From RHLJ01 sp965212165 (lineage in GTDB: Bacteria; Bacteroidota; Rhodothermia; Balneolales; Balneolaceae), in assembly GCA_965212165.1 (NCBI GenBank), contig OZ243096.1, positions 1,922,001 through 1,986,000 on the forward strand: a DNA stretch of 64,000 nucleotides. The letters run 5' to 3'. This document shows, in pieces, positions 47,128 through 56,100 of the stretch. Both the position numbers and the translations under genes were made by a program. The notes under the pieces are model-generated. The model was not told the DNA's origin. It made no database searches and worked only from the letters and a program-made list of their open reading frames with translations. Each line of letters opens with the position of its first letter. Position 1 is the first letter of the stretch.

Positions 47128-48762
47128 TTATTCTTCTTCTAAAGCCATAAGATCTTGCATAGAAAATTCCTCATTCTTTCTGTAATTCTTTTTACAATAT
47201 CCCAGAGCCTCTTTTCCCTTTTGAATGTCCACCTTATTCTCTAAAGATAACTTTGCTATGTGATAGGTAAAGCCAAGGGAAAAATACTCAGGGAGTTTTT
47301 CTCTTGCTTTTTCAAGAAAAATTATGCCCTCTGCAACTTTACCCTTTGCTTTATAGGCTCTGGTAGCGGCATACAAGGCGTTACCATAAAATAAGTTAGG
47401 ATTTATGGTTTCAATTTCCTCAAGGGCTTGATTGAAGTATTTGATGGTTTCATCATAGGCATCAACCATAAAGTAACCTATTGCTATGTTAACAGGGTCT
47501 GTAGGTACTTCTTCAGATAGACTACTCTCATTAACGAACTTTAGTAAAAATTCATAATCTTTTTTACTCTTGGTTTTCATAATATTTAAGACATACCCTT
47601 CCAACTCACCTCTGGTAATTTGACCTTCAATCCCATAATTCTCTTTTACATTTTTCAGATAGTTTTGAGCGTAATCATATATGGTAGGATAGACATCTAA
47701 ATCACTGTAATCTCTAAAAATAAATTGAAGCCCGTTATATAATCCAAGAGGTACAACTGTTTGATGATTTGCTTTATAGGTTTGGCTTTTGAAATCAATT
47801 TTAGCATTGGGATTTTGTTGATACAAAGTGTCAAAAGCAAGTCCTGCTTGGTATCTGTCCGGTGAATCGTACGTGCCATTCGCTATGAAATAGTACATCT
47901 TCTTTCCATTATAATTATTAAGAAATGACGGCAGATTATTCTTGATATCTTCTGTGCCGTAAAAGGAGGTAGAAAGGCAAATAAAACCACGGAATGGGTT
48001 ATTCTTTCTAACCATTAATGTATGATTGAACTCTGCTCCATTAGAATGACCTATCATGGCATTGAAACCTGATGTATTATAAGTGGAATCAATATAAGGC
48101 ACTACCTCATTTAGCAAGTATTCAGTAAAGTACTTGCCATTGCCTTCATTATAGAGCTCCTCATTTCGGGACTTATGCACAACTCCTACTACAATGGAAG
48201 GAGGGATAAGCTTAAAATTGGGTTGAGAAAAAGCGTTTACATATCCTTTAACTGCTGGAAAATTTGTACCCGAGCCGTCAGTAAGGTAAATGACGGGGTA
48301 TTTTTTGTCTGGTGAATAATTTTCGGGCACATAAATATTAAGCATTCTTTTATCACCAAAGAGCTTCGAGCTTATGTATTTGATGTTATAATCGAGACCA
48401 AGTTTATCTGCCTGAATATTGTCGCTCCAGGTTTTGACTTTAAAAGAACTATTAGCGTTTACGTCCTTAATTTTAAGGTTGGGGTTGTCTAATAAACTCT
48501 TTACAATTCCTTCGCTTTCCCAGCTTCCTTTTGTGAACTTAAACTCTGCAGGGAAATTAAGCTCTAATGTTATTGATCTTTCATAATCGGAGGTTTTATC
48601 CATTTTGATCTTATTGGGTTGCCAGTTCCCTAACGCATCCTGATTTCCAACTATAAATACTTCGTCTGCCTTATTTGGAACAGACACCTTAATTGTAGTT
48701 AGCTCTTGTCCTAGAGACACTAAGGAGATTAGGCTGAAAATGATCGTGATTAATGTTTTCAT
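47128..48762 (-). CDS. Cassette-encoded secreted alpha/beta esterase with TPR tail
   Basis: 544 residues. Signal peptide ending LVSLGQ, an N-terminal starch-binding-like beta domain (about 22-110, with VFIVGNQDALGNWQPNKIKM), an esterase domain with nucleophile elbow MIGHSNGAEFNH, and about three TPR-like helices from residue ~430 (VDAYDETIKYFNQALEEI, NALYAATRAYKAKGKVAEG). A large cargo for a cassette. Similar enterochelin-esterase-like proteins cleave small esters; substrate unknown. Confidence 0.87.
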   Translation of the reverse strand: MKTLITIIFSLISLVSLGQELTTIKVSVPNKADEVFIVGNQDALGNWQPNKIKMDKTSDYERSITLELNFPAEFKFTKGSWESEGIVKSLLDNPNLKIKDVNANSSFKVKTWSDNIQADKLGLDYNIKYISSKLFGDKRMLNIYVPENYSPDKKYPVIYLTDGSGTNFPAVKGYVNAFSQPNFKLIPPSIVVGVVHKSRNEELYNEGNGKYFTEYLLNEVVPYIDSTYNTSGFNAMIGHSNGAEFNHTLMVRKNNPFRGFICLSTSFYGTEDIKNNLPSFLNNYNGKKMYYFIANGTYDSPDRYQAGLAFDTLYQQNPNAKIDFKSQTYKANHQTVVPLGLYNGLQFIFRDYSDLDVYPTIYDYAQNYLKNVKENYGIEGQITRGELEGYVLNIMKTKSKKDYEFLLKFVNESSLSEEVPTDPVNIAIGYFMVDAYDETIKYFNQALEEIETINPNLFYGNALYAATRAYKAKGKVAEGIIFLEKAREKLPEYFSLGFTYHIAKLSLENKVDIQKGKEALGYCKKNYRKNEEFSMQDLMALEEE

Positions 48763-48778
48763 ATGTTATTTTGTCTAA

Positions 48779-48912
48779 TTGCTCACGGTCTCGGCTATGA
48801 GTAGTTGCGTGGTTTAGTACTTAACTTTGCAAGTATACACCAAACTGAAAATACGCGAGGATTTTCAGAAGTAAGCGAGAACAAGCAATTACTTATAGCC
48901 ATTGTTAGCAAA
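48779..48912 (-). repeat. attC-like site F (134 bp)
   Basis: On the minus strand: TTTGCTAACAATGGCTATAA ... CTCATAGCCGAGACCGTGAGC. Arms GGCTATAAGTAATTGC and the complement of GGCTATGAGTAGTTGC differ at two A/G positions. Its second core has GTGAGC where the others have GTTxxx, the only departure from GTT. Confidence 0.78.
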
Positions 48913-48918
48913 CGTTTT

Positions 48919-49275
48919 TTATTCTTCTATTTTTTCATAATCAACGATTGCTTTTGCTATTCCTTCAGGATTTGGATCTAAATAAAGTTCATAATCTTTT
49001 AAGAGTTTTACTTTTTTTAATTCACCTTTTAAAATAGAAATTTCTTCAATAATTTTTCCTTTTTGTTGAACCCTTATTGAGAATTTTCGTTTTCCAATAT
49101 TTTTAATAATCGCATAACAGTCTTGACCAAAGAAGGGATTAATCGTTCCGTCTTGACCAGGTCCTTTTCCTGTCATTATCATACTTTGAGAGGGTTCCAA
49201 TACAAATTCTGTTTGAGCTTTAACTTCAAGTTGTGTCAAAAACATCAGAGAGATTGTGAGAATTAATGTTTTCAT
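48919..49275 (-). CDS. Cassette-encoded small exported protein, unknown function
   Basis: 118 residues with a signal peptide (MKTLILTISLMFLTQLEVKAQ region) and a ~95-residue beta-rich domain (IKNIGKRKFSIRVQQKGKII). No family recognised. Probably periplasmic. Placed between sites F and G. Confidence 0.75.
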   Translation of the reverse strand: MKTLILTISLMFLTQLEVKAQTEFVLEPSQSMIMTGKGPGQDGTINPFFGQDCYAIIKNIGKRKFSIRVQQKGKIIEEISILKGELKKVKLLKDYELYLDPNPEGIAKAIVDYEKIEE

Positions 49276-49308
49276 TGTTTAGTTGTTTATTTATGTGTTA
49301 GTCAAATG

Positions 49309-49444
49309 TTTGCTAACGTTTCGGGTATGAAACGTAGGGCATTTCAGAGCTTCGGGTTTGCCCACCGAGACTAAGGTTACTAGGAACACGAAACTTGCGG
49401 AAACCATTGTCTGCCCAATGTTTTATACCCATTGTTATGTATAG
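49309..49444 (-). repeat. attC-like site G (136 bp)
   Basis: On the minus strand: TATACATAACAATGGGTATA ... CATACCCGAAACGTTAGCAAA. Arms GGGTATAAAACATTGGGCA and the complement of GGGTATGAAACGTAGGGCA match at 16 of 19; two of the three differences give G.T on the plus strand. It follows the stop of the 49446 gene by 1 nt, so this is the first cassette next to the integrase. Confidence 0.8.
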
Positions 49445-49445
49445 T

Positions 49446-49910
49446 TTATATAGCCCAAAGTATTAATAATGATGATATTAAGCTCGCAATAATGCCAAGC
49501 GGAATTCCTTTTAAAAAGCCAATAACATGTGGTCGAAATGATTTATAATAATTTGTGTCAGGCAGATTTAAAAATTTCGGATGCCATTTAATTACAACAA
49601 GATAATCTAATACTAAAAGGTCATAAATGTGTATTATAAAGAACACACTAAGAGAATTGATCCAAAGATTGATAAATCTAGGTGCGGTTGGCAGTGAATG
49701 AACATATTTGACATTTGCGAAACAGAGTAACCCAAGTAAAAAACATAAAAACAAGATTGTCCCTAATGCCGATTTAAAATTTATCTCTTTCCTAAATTTT
49801 CCGTCTTCATCTCTCATGCTAGAAGCAATTCCACTATAAGACATAAATAATAGAAAACCGGTGAATCCGATACAGCCTGCTGCCCCTATTTCTAAGATGT
49901 TTTTTATCAT
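49446..49910 (-). CDS. Cassette-encoded integral membrane protein (first cassette)
   Basis: 154 residues from the ATG at 49910; a TTG at 49928 is in frame but falls inside the cassette junction. Four hydrophobic helices (AAGCIGFTGFLLFMSYSG, ALGTILFLCFLLGLLCF, LWINSLSVFFIIHIYDLLV and a C-terminal GIPLGIIASLISSLLIL). No family recognised. As the cassette nearest the integrase it would be the most recently acquired if insertion follows integron rules. Confidence 0.78.
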   Translation of the reverse strand: MIKNILEIGAAGCIGFTGFLLFMSYSGIASSMRDEDGKFRKEINFKSALGTILFLCFLLGLLCFANVKYVHSLPTAPRFINLWINSLSVFFIIHIYDLLVLDYLVVIKWHPKFLNLPDTNYYKSFRPHVIGFLKGIPLGIIASLISSLLILWAI

Positions 49911-49914
49911 GTTA

Positions 49915-50012
49915 ATTATACACAACAACAGGGTAAAGGGAACTCTATTCTCTTTATCCCTATTTCATCTTTACGTTTTATTCTTTTTATTCTAATATAT
50001 CTTAGGAGTAAA
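49915..50012. promoter_or_regulatory. attI-like junction and integrase leader
   Basis: The cassette side reads ATTATACACAACAA (49916-49929), the reverse complement of the first cassette's 5' end. Next to it, AGGGTAAAG (49930-49938) and CTTTATCCCT (49952-49961) form a near-perfect inverted repeat. The integrase ribosome-binding site AGGAG (50004-50008) is 4 nt before the ATG. In integrons this gap holds attI and the two divergent promoters. Confidence 0.5.
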
Positions 50013-50855
50013 ATGAATAAAACCAATCTCATTTCAAAATACGAAAGTAAGCTTATTCTAAAGAATTATAGTAAGAGAACAAGAGAAGTTTATATAAGTG
50101 CACTCAAAGTTTTCCTTTCCTTTCTTCAAAGGAATAAGGTTGATGAAGTTACTCCAGAAACCCTAGAGGCTTTCTTTAAGTACTCTGCAATTGAATTGAA
50201 CTATGGGTATTCAATGATGAAGCAACTTCTAGCTTCTGTTAAGTTTTTATATGAAGTCGTGTTATGCAAACCCATCGATTTTGACTTTAAAATAAAAATG
50301 AAGAAACCTTCAACCATTCCCGAAGTGCTTTCAATGGAAGAAGTTCAAAGGTTCCTGAATACCTTTACCAATCTTAAACATAAAGCAATTTTTACTCTTT
50401 GTTATTCGGCGGGGTTAAGATTATCAGAACTGCTTGATTTACGCTTACATGATATTGACTCGGATCGCATGCAGATTCGTATTGAACAAAGTAAAGGGAA
50501 GAAGGATCGTTATACTCTTCTTGCTCCAAATGTGCTACAACTACTTCGAACGTATGTAAAGGAATTTCAACCAAAAGTATATGTATTTGAAGGGAAAGGT
50601 GGTGGTAAGTATTCGAGTTCATCCGTTCAAAAATTAATGAGGAGACATCGCGAAAAAGCAAAGATCAAGAAACATGCAACACCTCATACCTTACGACATT
50701 CTTTTGCTACCCATTTATTAGATAATGGAACGGATATCAGATTTATTCAGGAATTACTTGGTCATAGTCACATCTCTACAACACAGATTTATACTCATGT
50801 TTCATCTAGAAAAATGAAAGATATTAAGAGTCCTATCGAAGGAATTTCTTTTTAA
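50013..50855 (+). CDS. Tyrosine recombinase, Xer-sized, at the integron-integrase position
   Basis: 280 residues. A SAM-like core-binding domain (1-100) is followed by a catalytic domain with Arg136 (GLRLSELLDL), Lys161 (KGKKDRY), His225-x-x-Arg228 (PHTLRHSFATHLL), His251 (ELLGHSHISTT) and nucleophile Tyr260 (IYTHV). The end, SPIEGI, recalls IntI. The Arg-to-His distance of 89 residues is like XerD (about 96) and far from IntI1 (about 131), so the IntI-specific insertion is absent. Divergent from the cassette array. Activity on the attC-like sites is inference. Confidence 0.93.
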   Translation: MNKTNLISKYESKLILKNYSKRTREVYISALKVFLSFLQRNKVDEVTPETLEAFFKYSAIELNYGYSMMKQLLASVKFLYEVVLCKPIDFDFKIKMKKPSTIPEVLSMEEVQRFLNTFTNLKHKAIFTLCYSAGLRLSELLDLRLHDIDSDRMQIRIEQSKGKKDRYTLLAPNVLQLLRTYVKEFQPKVYVFEGKGGGKYSSSSVQKLMRRHREKAKIKKHATPHTLRHSFATHLLDNGTDIRFIQELLGHSHISTTQIYTHVSSRKMKDIKSPIEGISF

Positions 50856-50875
50856 CAAATTGAGCCCAATTTTAC

Positions 50876-52012
50876 TTATTCAACGCCTTCCCACCACGGG
50901 TTGAATATATAAGTTGAATCATTCAGATTTACTTTAGTGCCAATTATAGGTGTAAATAAAGGAATGGGATTTGGGCTTTCCTGATTTATCCGAGCTACAC
51001 GGTTTAAGGGTTCATCCCATGAATGCATCGCCAGTACATATTTGGAGGAATGAACAGGGAAGAGGCGTTGGGCATTTAAATCATGTGCAGCTTGTATCAC
51101 TTGGTCAGGATGCAAATGAATTTCTTTCCAAGCATCATTGTATTGCCCATTATCTAAAATAACTAGATCAATGGCGCCAAAGCGTTCTCCAATTTCTTTA
51201 AAAAAGCTATCATAGCCACTGTCTCCACCTACATAAATTTTCATAGTAGGTGATTCAATTAAATAGGAAGCCCACAGGGTGTTTTTTCTTGCAAAGCCAC
51301 GACCTGAAAAGTGACGAGCTGGCAGAGTATGAATCGAAAAACTGGAATCCACCTCAATCGTTTGATGCCAATCTTGCTCTTTAATGGTATCGGATGAATA
51401 GCCCCAATGTTCGAAGTGAGAACTTACTCCAAGTCCACACACAACATTATTAACTTTATCTCGGAGTGCCTTTATGGTTTTGTAATCTAAATGATCGTAA
51501 TGATCGTGGCTTATGATTAAATAATCGATTTCGGGAATGTCTTCAACAGCATAGCGTTCGGTTCCTTTAAACGATTTCACAGTACCGGGAATAGGGGAAG
51601 CATTACCACTAAATACTGGGTCTACCAATATTTTCACTCCATCTAATTGAATGAAATAGGAAGAATGGCCAAACCAGACTAATACATTCTCATCTTCAGG
51701 TAGTTCAAAAAGATTAGTTTTTTCAGAAGGAATGACATCTTTTGGAGCGGTTCTAGGATGTTTAACAAAAAACTGATCTTTTAACACACTGAAATAGGAG
51801 TGACCTTCACTTAAATCTGGAGTGATGGATAAATTCTTAAAGCTCCCATCATCAAAATTCGAAGACTCAGATATAGTTGCTAGCTTTTCACCATCAGGAG
51901 CTTTTCCAAATTTATCATGTTTCATAAAAAAGAATGTAGAGATGGCGAGTACCGTGAGTATTAAGAAAAAAAAGGACATGGTATAGGCTAGAATTTTTAG
52001 AAAACGCATCAA
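50876..52012 (-). CDS. Membrane-anchored metallo-beta-lactamase-fold hydrolase (NAPE-PLD-like)
   Basis: 378 residues. One N-terminal membrane helix (about 8-28), then an MBL domain: VWFGHSSYFIQLDGVKILVDPVFSG, the metal motif SHDHYDHLDYKTI (HxHxDH), GGDSGYDSFFKEIG and HLHPDQ. This pattern is that of the NAPE-PLD/YfhI-type lipid phosphodiesterase branch. Not obviously linked to the integrase, with which it converges across 20 bp. Confidence 0.88.
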   Translation of the reverse strand: MMRFLKILAYTMSFFFLILTVLAISTFFFMKHDKFGKAPDGEKLATISESSNFDDGSFKNLSITPDLSEGHSYFSVLKDQFFVKHPRTAPKDVIPSEKTNLFELPEDENVLVWFGHSSYFIQLDGVKILVDPVFSGNASPIPGTVKSFKGTERYAVEDIPEIDYLIISHDHYDHLDYKTIKALRDKVNNVVCGLGVSSHFEHWGYSSDTIKEQDWHQTIEVDSSFSIHTLPARHFSGRGFARKNTLWASYLIESPTMKIYVGGDSGYDSFFKEIGERFGAIDLVILDNGQYNDAWKEIHLHPDQVIQAAHDLNAQRLFPVHSSKYVLAMHSWDEPLNRVARINQESPNPIPLFTPIIGTKVNLNDSTYIFNPWWEGVE

Positions 52013-52142
52013 ACGTATATAGCTATTAGAAATAACTTTCCGTTAATATTATTAGAAAATTGAGATTATAATACACGGAATTTTATTTTAAAAATTTACC
52101 TTATTATTTACTGGAACAAATGTTGTCAAAAAGATATAATCA

Positions 52143-53153
52143 ATGAAGAAAATCACATCAACCATTACCATAATTCTACTTGTTCTCTTAAGCCTAAATT
52201 GTACGAAACAAGATACTTCTTCTAGTACAGAAAAAAATACTCGCCAAATTATCGTTGATGGCACTCCTTATTTTATTGAGGGAATTTGTTATCACCCAGT
52301 ACCAAAAGGGGAAACTAAGAGGGATTTCGGAACACTTACCGAAGATCTAGCCTTAATGGTAGAAGCTGGAATTAATACTATTCGTGTGTATGAACCTATT
52401 CAAGAAGAATGGGTTCTAGATGAACTGGATGCTTCTGGAATTAAAGTAATTATAGGTTTTGGATATAACCAAGGTGGAGTTTATGATATTCTTTCTGGAA
52501 CTTTTATCGACTACGTGAACATGTACAAAGACCATCCATCAATTTTGATGTGGGAACTGGGAAATGAATATAATTACCACCCAGAATGGTTTGATGGAGA
52601 TATTAAGAACTGGTATACAGCCATGAACGATGCTGCAGCAATTATTCATCAAAACGACTTAAATCATCCTGTTACTACGGCGCATGGTGAATTACCCGAT
52701 TCCTTAGCACTTGCGATGTCACCGAATATTGATGTTTGGGGAATGAATGTATATCGATGGGATGATCCTGAAACAATATTTGAAGAATGGGCGGCTATAA
52801 GTACAAAACCGATGTATTTATCGGAAGCAGGTGGCGATAGTTATATGACCATTACTAAAGATGGTTATGAAGAAGGTATTAACGAACGAGCACAAGCAGA
52901 TGCTACTAGAAATATCTTAGACGATGTGTATAGATATAAGGAAATTAATTCTGGACTAACTCTTTTTCAGTTTACGGATGGATTATGGAAAGCTGGAAAT
53001 CCTGATACACAAGATCCAGGTGGCTGGGCACCTAATAGTAGTGGAGTTCCTTACGACGGCACCCCAAATGAAGAATATTGGGGCATCGTTGATATAGATA
53101 GAAATAAAAAGGAAGCTTTTTCTGTAGTTAAAGAAAAATTCAACTCCCTTTAA
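52143..53153 (+). CDS. Lipoprotein glycoside hydrolase, clan GH-A (GH2/GH72-like barrel)
   Basis: 336 residues. Lipobox SLNC at about residue 20. A single TIM-barrel domain: FIEGICYHPVPKGETKRDF, GINTIRVYEP, acid/base Glu142 in WELGNEYN and nucleophile Glu228 in YLSEAGGD. The N-terminal strand and INTIRVY step resemble beta-1,3-glucanosyltransferases (GH72) as well as GH2 barrels; I cannot fix the family. First gene of the glucan locus, surface or periplasm located. Confidence 0.83.
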   Translation: MKKITSTITIILLVLLSLNCTKQDTSSSTEKNTRQIIVDGTPYFIEGICYHPVPKGETKRDFGTLTEDLALMVEAGINTIRVYEPIQEEWVLDELDASGIKVIIGFGYNQGGVYDILSGTFIDYVNMYKDHPSILMWELGNEYNYHPEWFDGDIKNWYTAMNDAAAIIHQNDLNHPVTTAHGELPDSLALAMSPNIDVWGMNVYRWDDPETIFEEWAAISTKPMYLSEAGGDSYMTITKDGYEEGINERAQADATRNILDDVYRYKEINSGLTLFQFTDGLWKAGNPDTQDPGGWAPNSSGVPYDGTPNEEYWGIVDIDRNKKEAFSVVKEKFNSL

Positions 53154-53162
53154 AAAAGAAGG

Positions 53163-53189
53163 TTAACAGCTATATTATATAGCTGTTAA
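53163..53189. terminator. Hairpin terminator between convergent glycosidase genes
   Basis: A 12 bp perfect stem, TTAACAGCTATA (53163-53174) with TATAGCTGTTAA (53178-53189), and a 3-base loop. The right arm overlaps the last codons of the phosphorylase gene. Confidence 0.75.
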
Positions 53190-56100
53190 ATGAACTTCAA
53201 TTTTACTTATCTCACCGGTTCTATTCATCATCTTTGAACTCAATTCTTTCGATAATGACAGTTCATCTAATTTTTGAACTTCACCATTCGCTAAAGTTAC
53301 TGTGAGAGATTTTGTATCGTCTAGTATGTAAATAACTGGAATCTGACAGTAGGTAAATGCTAAAGTACCAGCCGATAGTGCTAGTTCTTTTTCTTCACCA
53401 GATACATCAACAAAGAAGAAAGAATCATTCTGTGTTAGAAACTCACTTTTCTTAAGTATCCCTTCTCTAAATCGTAATTGTCCAGATTCAACATATACTC
53501 CTAATTCACCAAATCGAGATAAGATATCTTCTTTAACTTGCCCTGTCATTCCAGGCTGTTTTGCACCTGAACCACCCGGTGTATGTGAATAAGGATCGGA
53601 AGGAAAAGCGCCATAATTTTCAGGATCTTTGTGATTTCCGAGCCCAGCTCTTACATCATAATAATGCGCTATAACTTCTTTAATAAGGTCTTTATCAGCA
53701 CCATCATTAATGGCATCCCAGCTATTTTCCTCTACAGCTAAAATTAACTTAGAAACCATATGCCAGTAAATAGAACCAAGGCCTTCATATCCAAAAAATG
53801 TACCTGAACGACCTGTAAAAGACTGGTGATCAAAAACCCCTTCGAAGATATCTAGGATTTGAGATTTTTCATCCTTTGGTAGTGAGCCATATTCGTCACT
53901 AGATATTAGTTTGTTCAATACGGCTTTTAAATCACTTGCATTATTGAATTTACCATTGAAGTGGAAGTTACCATTAACGTCTTTTTCAAGTATTCGCTTA
54001 TCGTTCTTCTCAAGCATCATCATGAGAAGTTTAGACTTCTTAATTTCTTCTTTAGGAATCGTGTTTTTATCAAAAAAGCGAGGTAATTGGCGATCTGGAT
54101 ATAAAATATAACTATGCTGATTTTCTCTGTATAAGTCGGATGAACGCAGCGCTTTAAGCACTTCAATGATTTCTGAAGTAGTTAATTTTCCAGAGCTAAG
54201 TACTGCAACTTGACCTTCTAACATTTCATAAAGATTTCTGATCGCTATTCCGCCATCAGATTTTACTCTCATTAAATTATAAGAGTGGTATAGATTGTCA
54301 TTGCGTTTATTAGATTCAATGGTATGATCAGTGTAAGCAAGTACAGTTGTGAAAAAGCTGTTTAATTGATCAACCGAAATAGTACCCTGCTTTTCAGAGA
54401 AACCACTGTAAACTTGAGATCTATATTTTTCACCGGCTCTTCCTAAGTCATCAACTATTGATCTTCGTACATCATCAGAAATGGATCCTGATAAATTAGA
54501 TTCAAATCCTTCAAAGGTATTTTTTAATGAACTGAATAATTCGTGTACTTCAGCTGAAATCGAAAACTCAGTACTATCGATTCCCGAATATAAGTCCTTA
54601 CAAAAAGTAAGATATCGTCGGATGTAATAGAGCGTAACCATGGAAACTCCATTACCTACGAGTGCATTATTAGCATCATTCCATTCTGGACGTTGGGTAT
54701 TTAACCATATACCACCTTCAGGAATAAAGTTAGAGAGTTTTGCCAATAAGGTAACTAATAGCTTTTCGGTAAGATTTACATGATATACTTCATTCTTAGA
54801 ATCCCATATAAGTTTTCCATCAGCTCCAACTTCGGCAACTCTTTCTTCAGTTAGAGATTCGGTTGCATGATCAAAGTCTACGGTATCTTTCGGGTTAGCA
54901 ATTAGATCATCATAGCCTTTAATTCGATAAGGTACATTCGCATAGGCGAAGCTTCTCTGGCTCAACATTTGCTCTAATGCATCACCATGATGTGTTTTAG
55001 AAAGCTCAAGTAATTTTAGTAGGTAGATAATTTGATGATCTCCCCAATATCCGATATACGACCATGGATCATCTTCTTCAATCACTTCCCAATCAATACC
55101 ATCTCTGGTAATTCTGTATGGATTATAACCATCAGCAGTAGAAGCATTTACAAATTTACCGATGATACCTCCAAGGTAATTTGGATAAGAGAGAGCTAGT
55201 GCTTCCCAGTTTTGAAAGATGTCTCTCCAATTACCAGCATAATATAATTTCTTATCTCCGTTCTCTTCTTTAAGCTCGATAGAGAATTGATTCCACGGTC
55301 TACTAGGATCACCATGGCGTCGGCTAAATGTGAGAGGGAGATATTCATGAACGACTCGATTTAATTGAGTATCGCTTTGTTCACGAACAGACTCTAATAA
55401 ATCTGAGTAAGAGATTTGTTCTGGTAATGCTTTTAAGAAGGCAGAATGACTCTTTGAAACCTTAGCGTTGAAGTTTTCAATAAAGTGAATAAGATCCAGC
55501 TTTTGGATTTCATAATTATTATCAAAAATACCACCACGCATTACATTAAACATAACATTAGCAAAATGCCTAGCATCGAGCATTTTATCCTGACTTTTCT
55601 GTAATCCATCAGAACTAGCTACTATATGCATTAATCGCTTGGTTCCTTTCGCGATATTGGCTTCTAGCTTGTCTTCTTTTTGAGAATCAGCTTTAACCCA
55701 TTCACTTAATTCTACAACATCCGCTGGTCCTTGATTAATCTCAGCAACGAAATACCATGATTTTTGACTCTCACTTAACAGTTCGAAGCTACTTTCAATC
55801 ATATATGCACCACGACGAGCTCTAATATCAGTTTCATTCGTAAGTGCTTTACCTTTTCTAAATGAATCTAATTGATAAGACGATAAGAGGTAGTTATTTA
55901 CATTGATACCTGTAGACCAAACTGTTGTAGCCTTTAAAGACTCACTTGGCTCAGCCTTATCAACAGGGATGGCGCTTAATAAAAATAATCCTAGTCCAGA
56001 ATCTTCTTGAAGCTCATTTTTCTTATAAGCATCAAGCAGTGTACTATATTCATTTTGCATTCTGCGATCGATGCCATATGGAAGAATATTTTGTAGCCCA

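Larger units (their letters stand above)
44527..50855. mobile_element. Integron-like gene cassette array with divergent tyrosine recombinase
   Basis: Six minus-strand genes (44588, 45042, 46397, 47128, 48919, 49446) are each followed, within a few tens of bases of the stop, by an attC-like palindrome. The first bases of each cassette are the near reverse complement of the core after its own stop, for example GTTAGCAAACATTT against GTTAGCAAACGTTT. This is what integration between G and TT of a circular cassette leaves behind. The recombinase gene at 50013 is divergent from the array, and 49915-50012 occupies the attI position. The integrase lacks the IntI-specific insert, so the system is integron-like rather than a canonical integron. 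Confidence 0.75.

Noticed and set aside
40278..49444. Intergenic palindromes as ordinary terminators, REP elements or MITEs
   Set aside because: They differ in sequence from one another in the stems, share only the short cores, and each matches the start of its own cassette; dispersed repeats would resemble each other instead.
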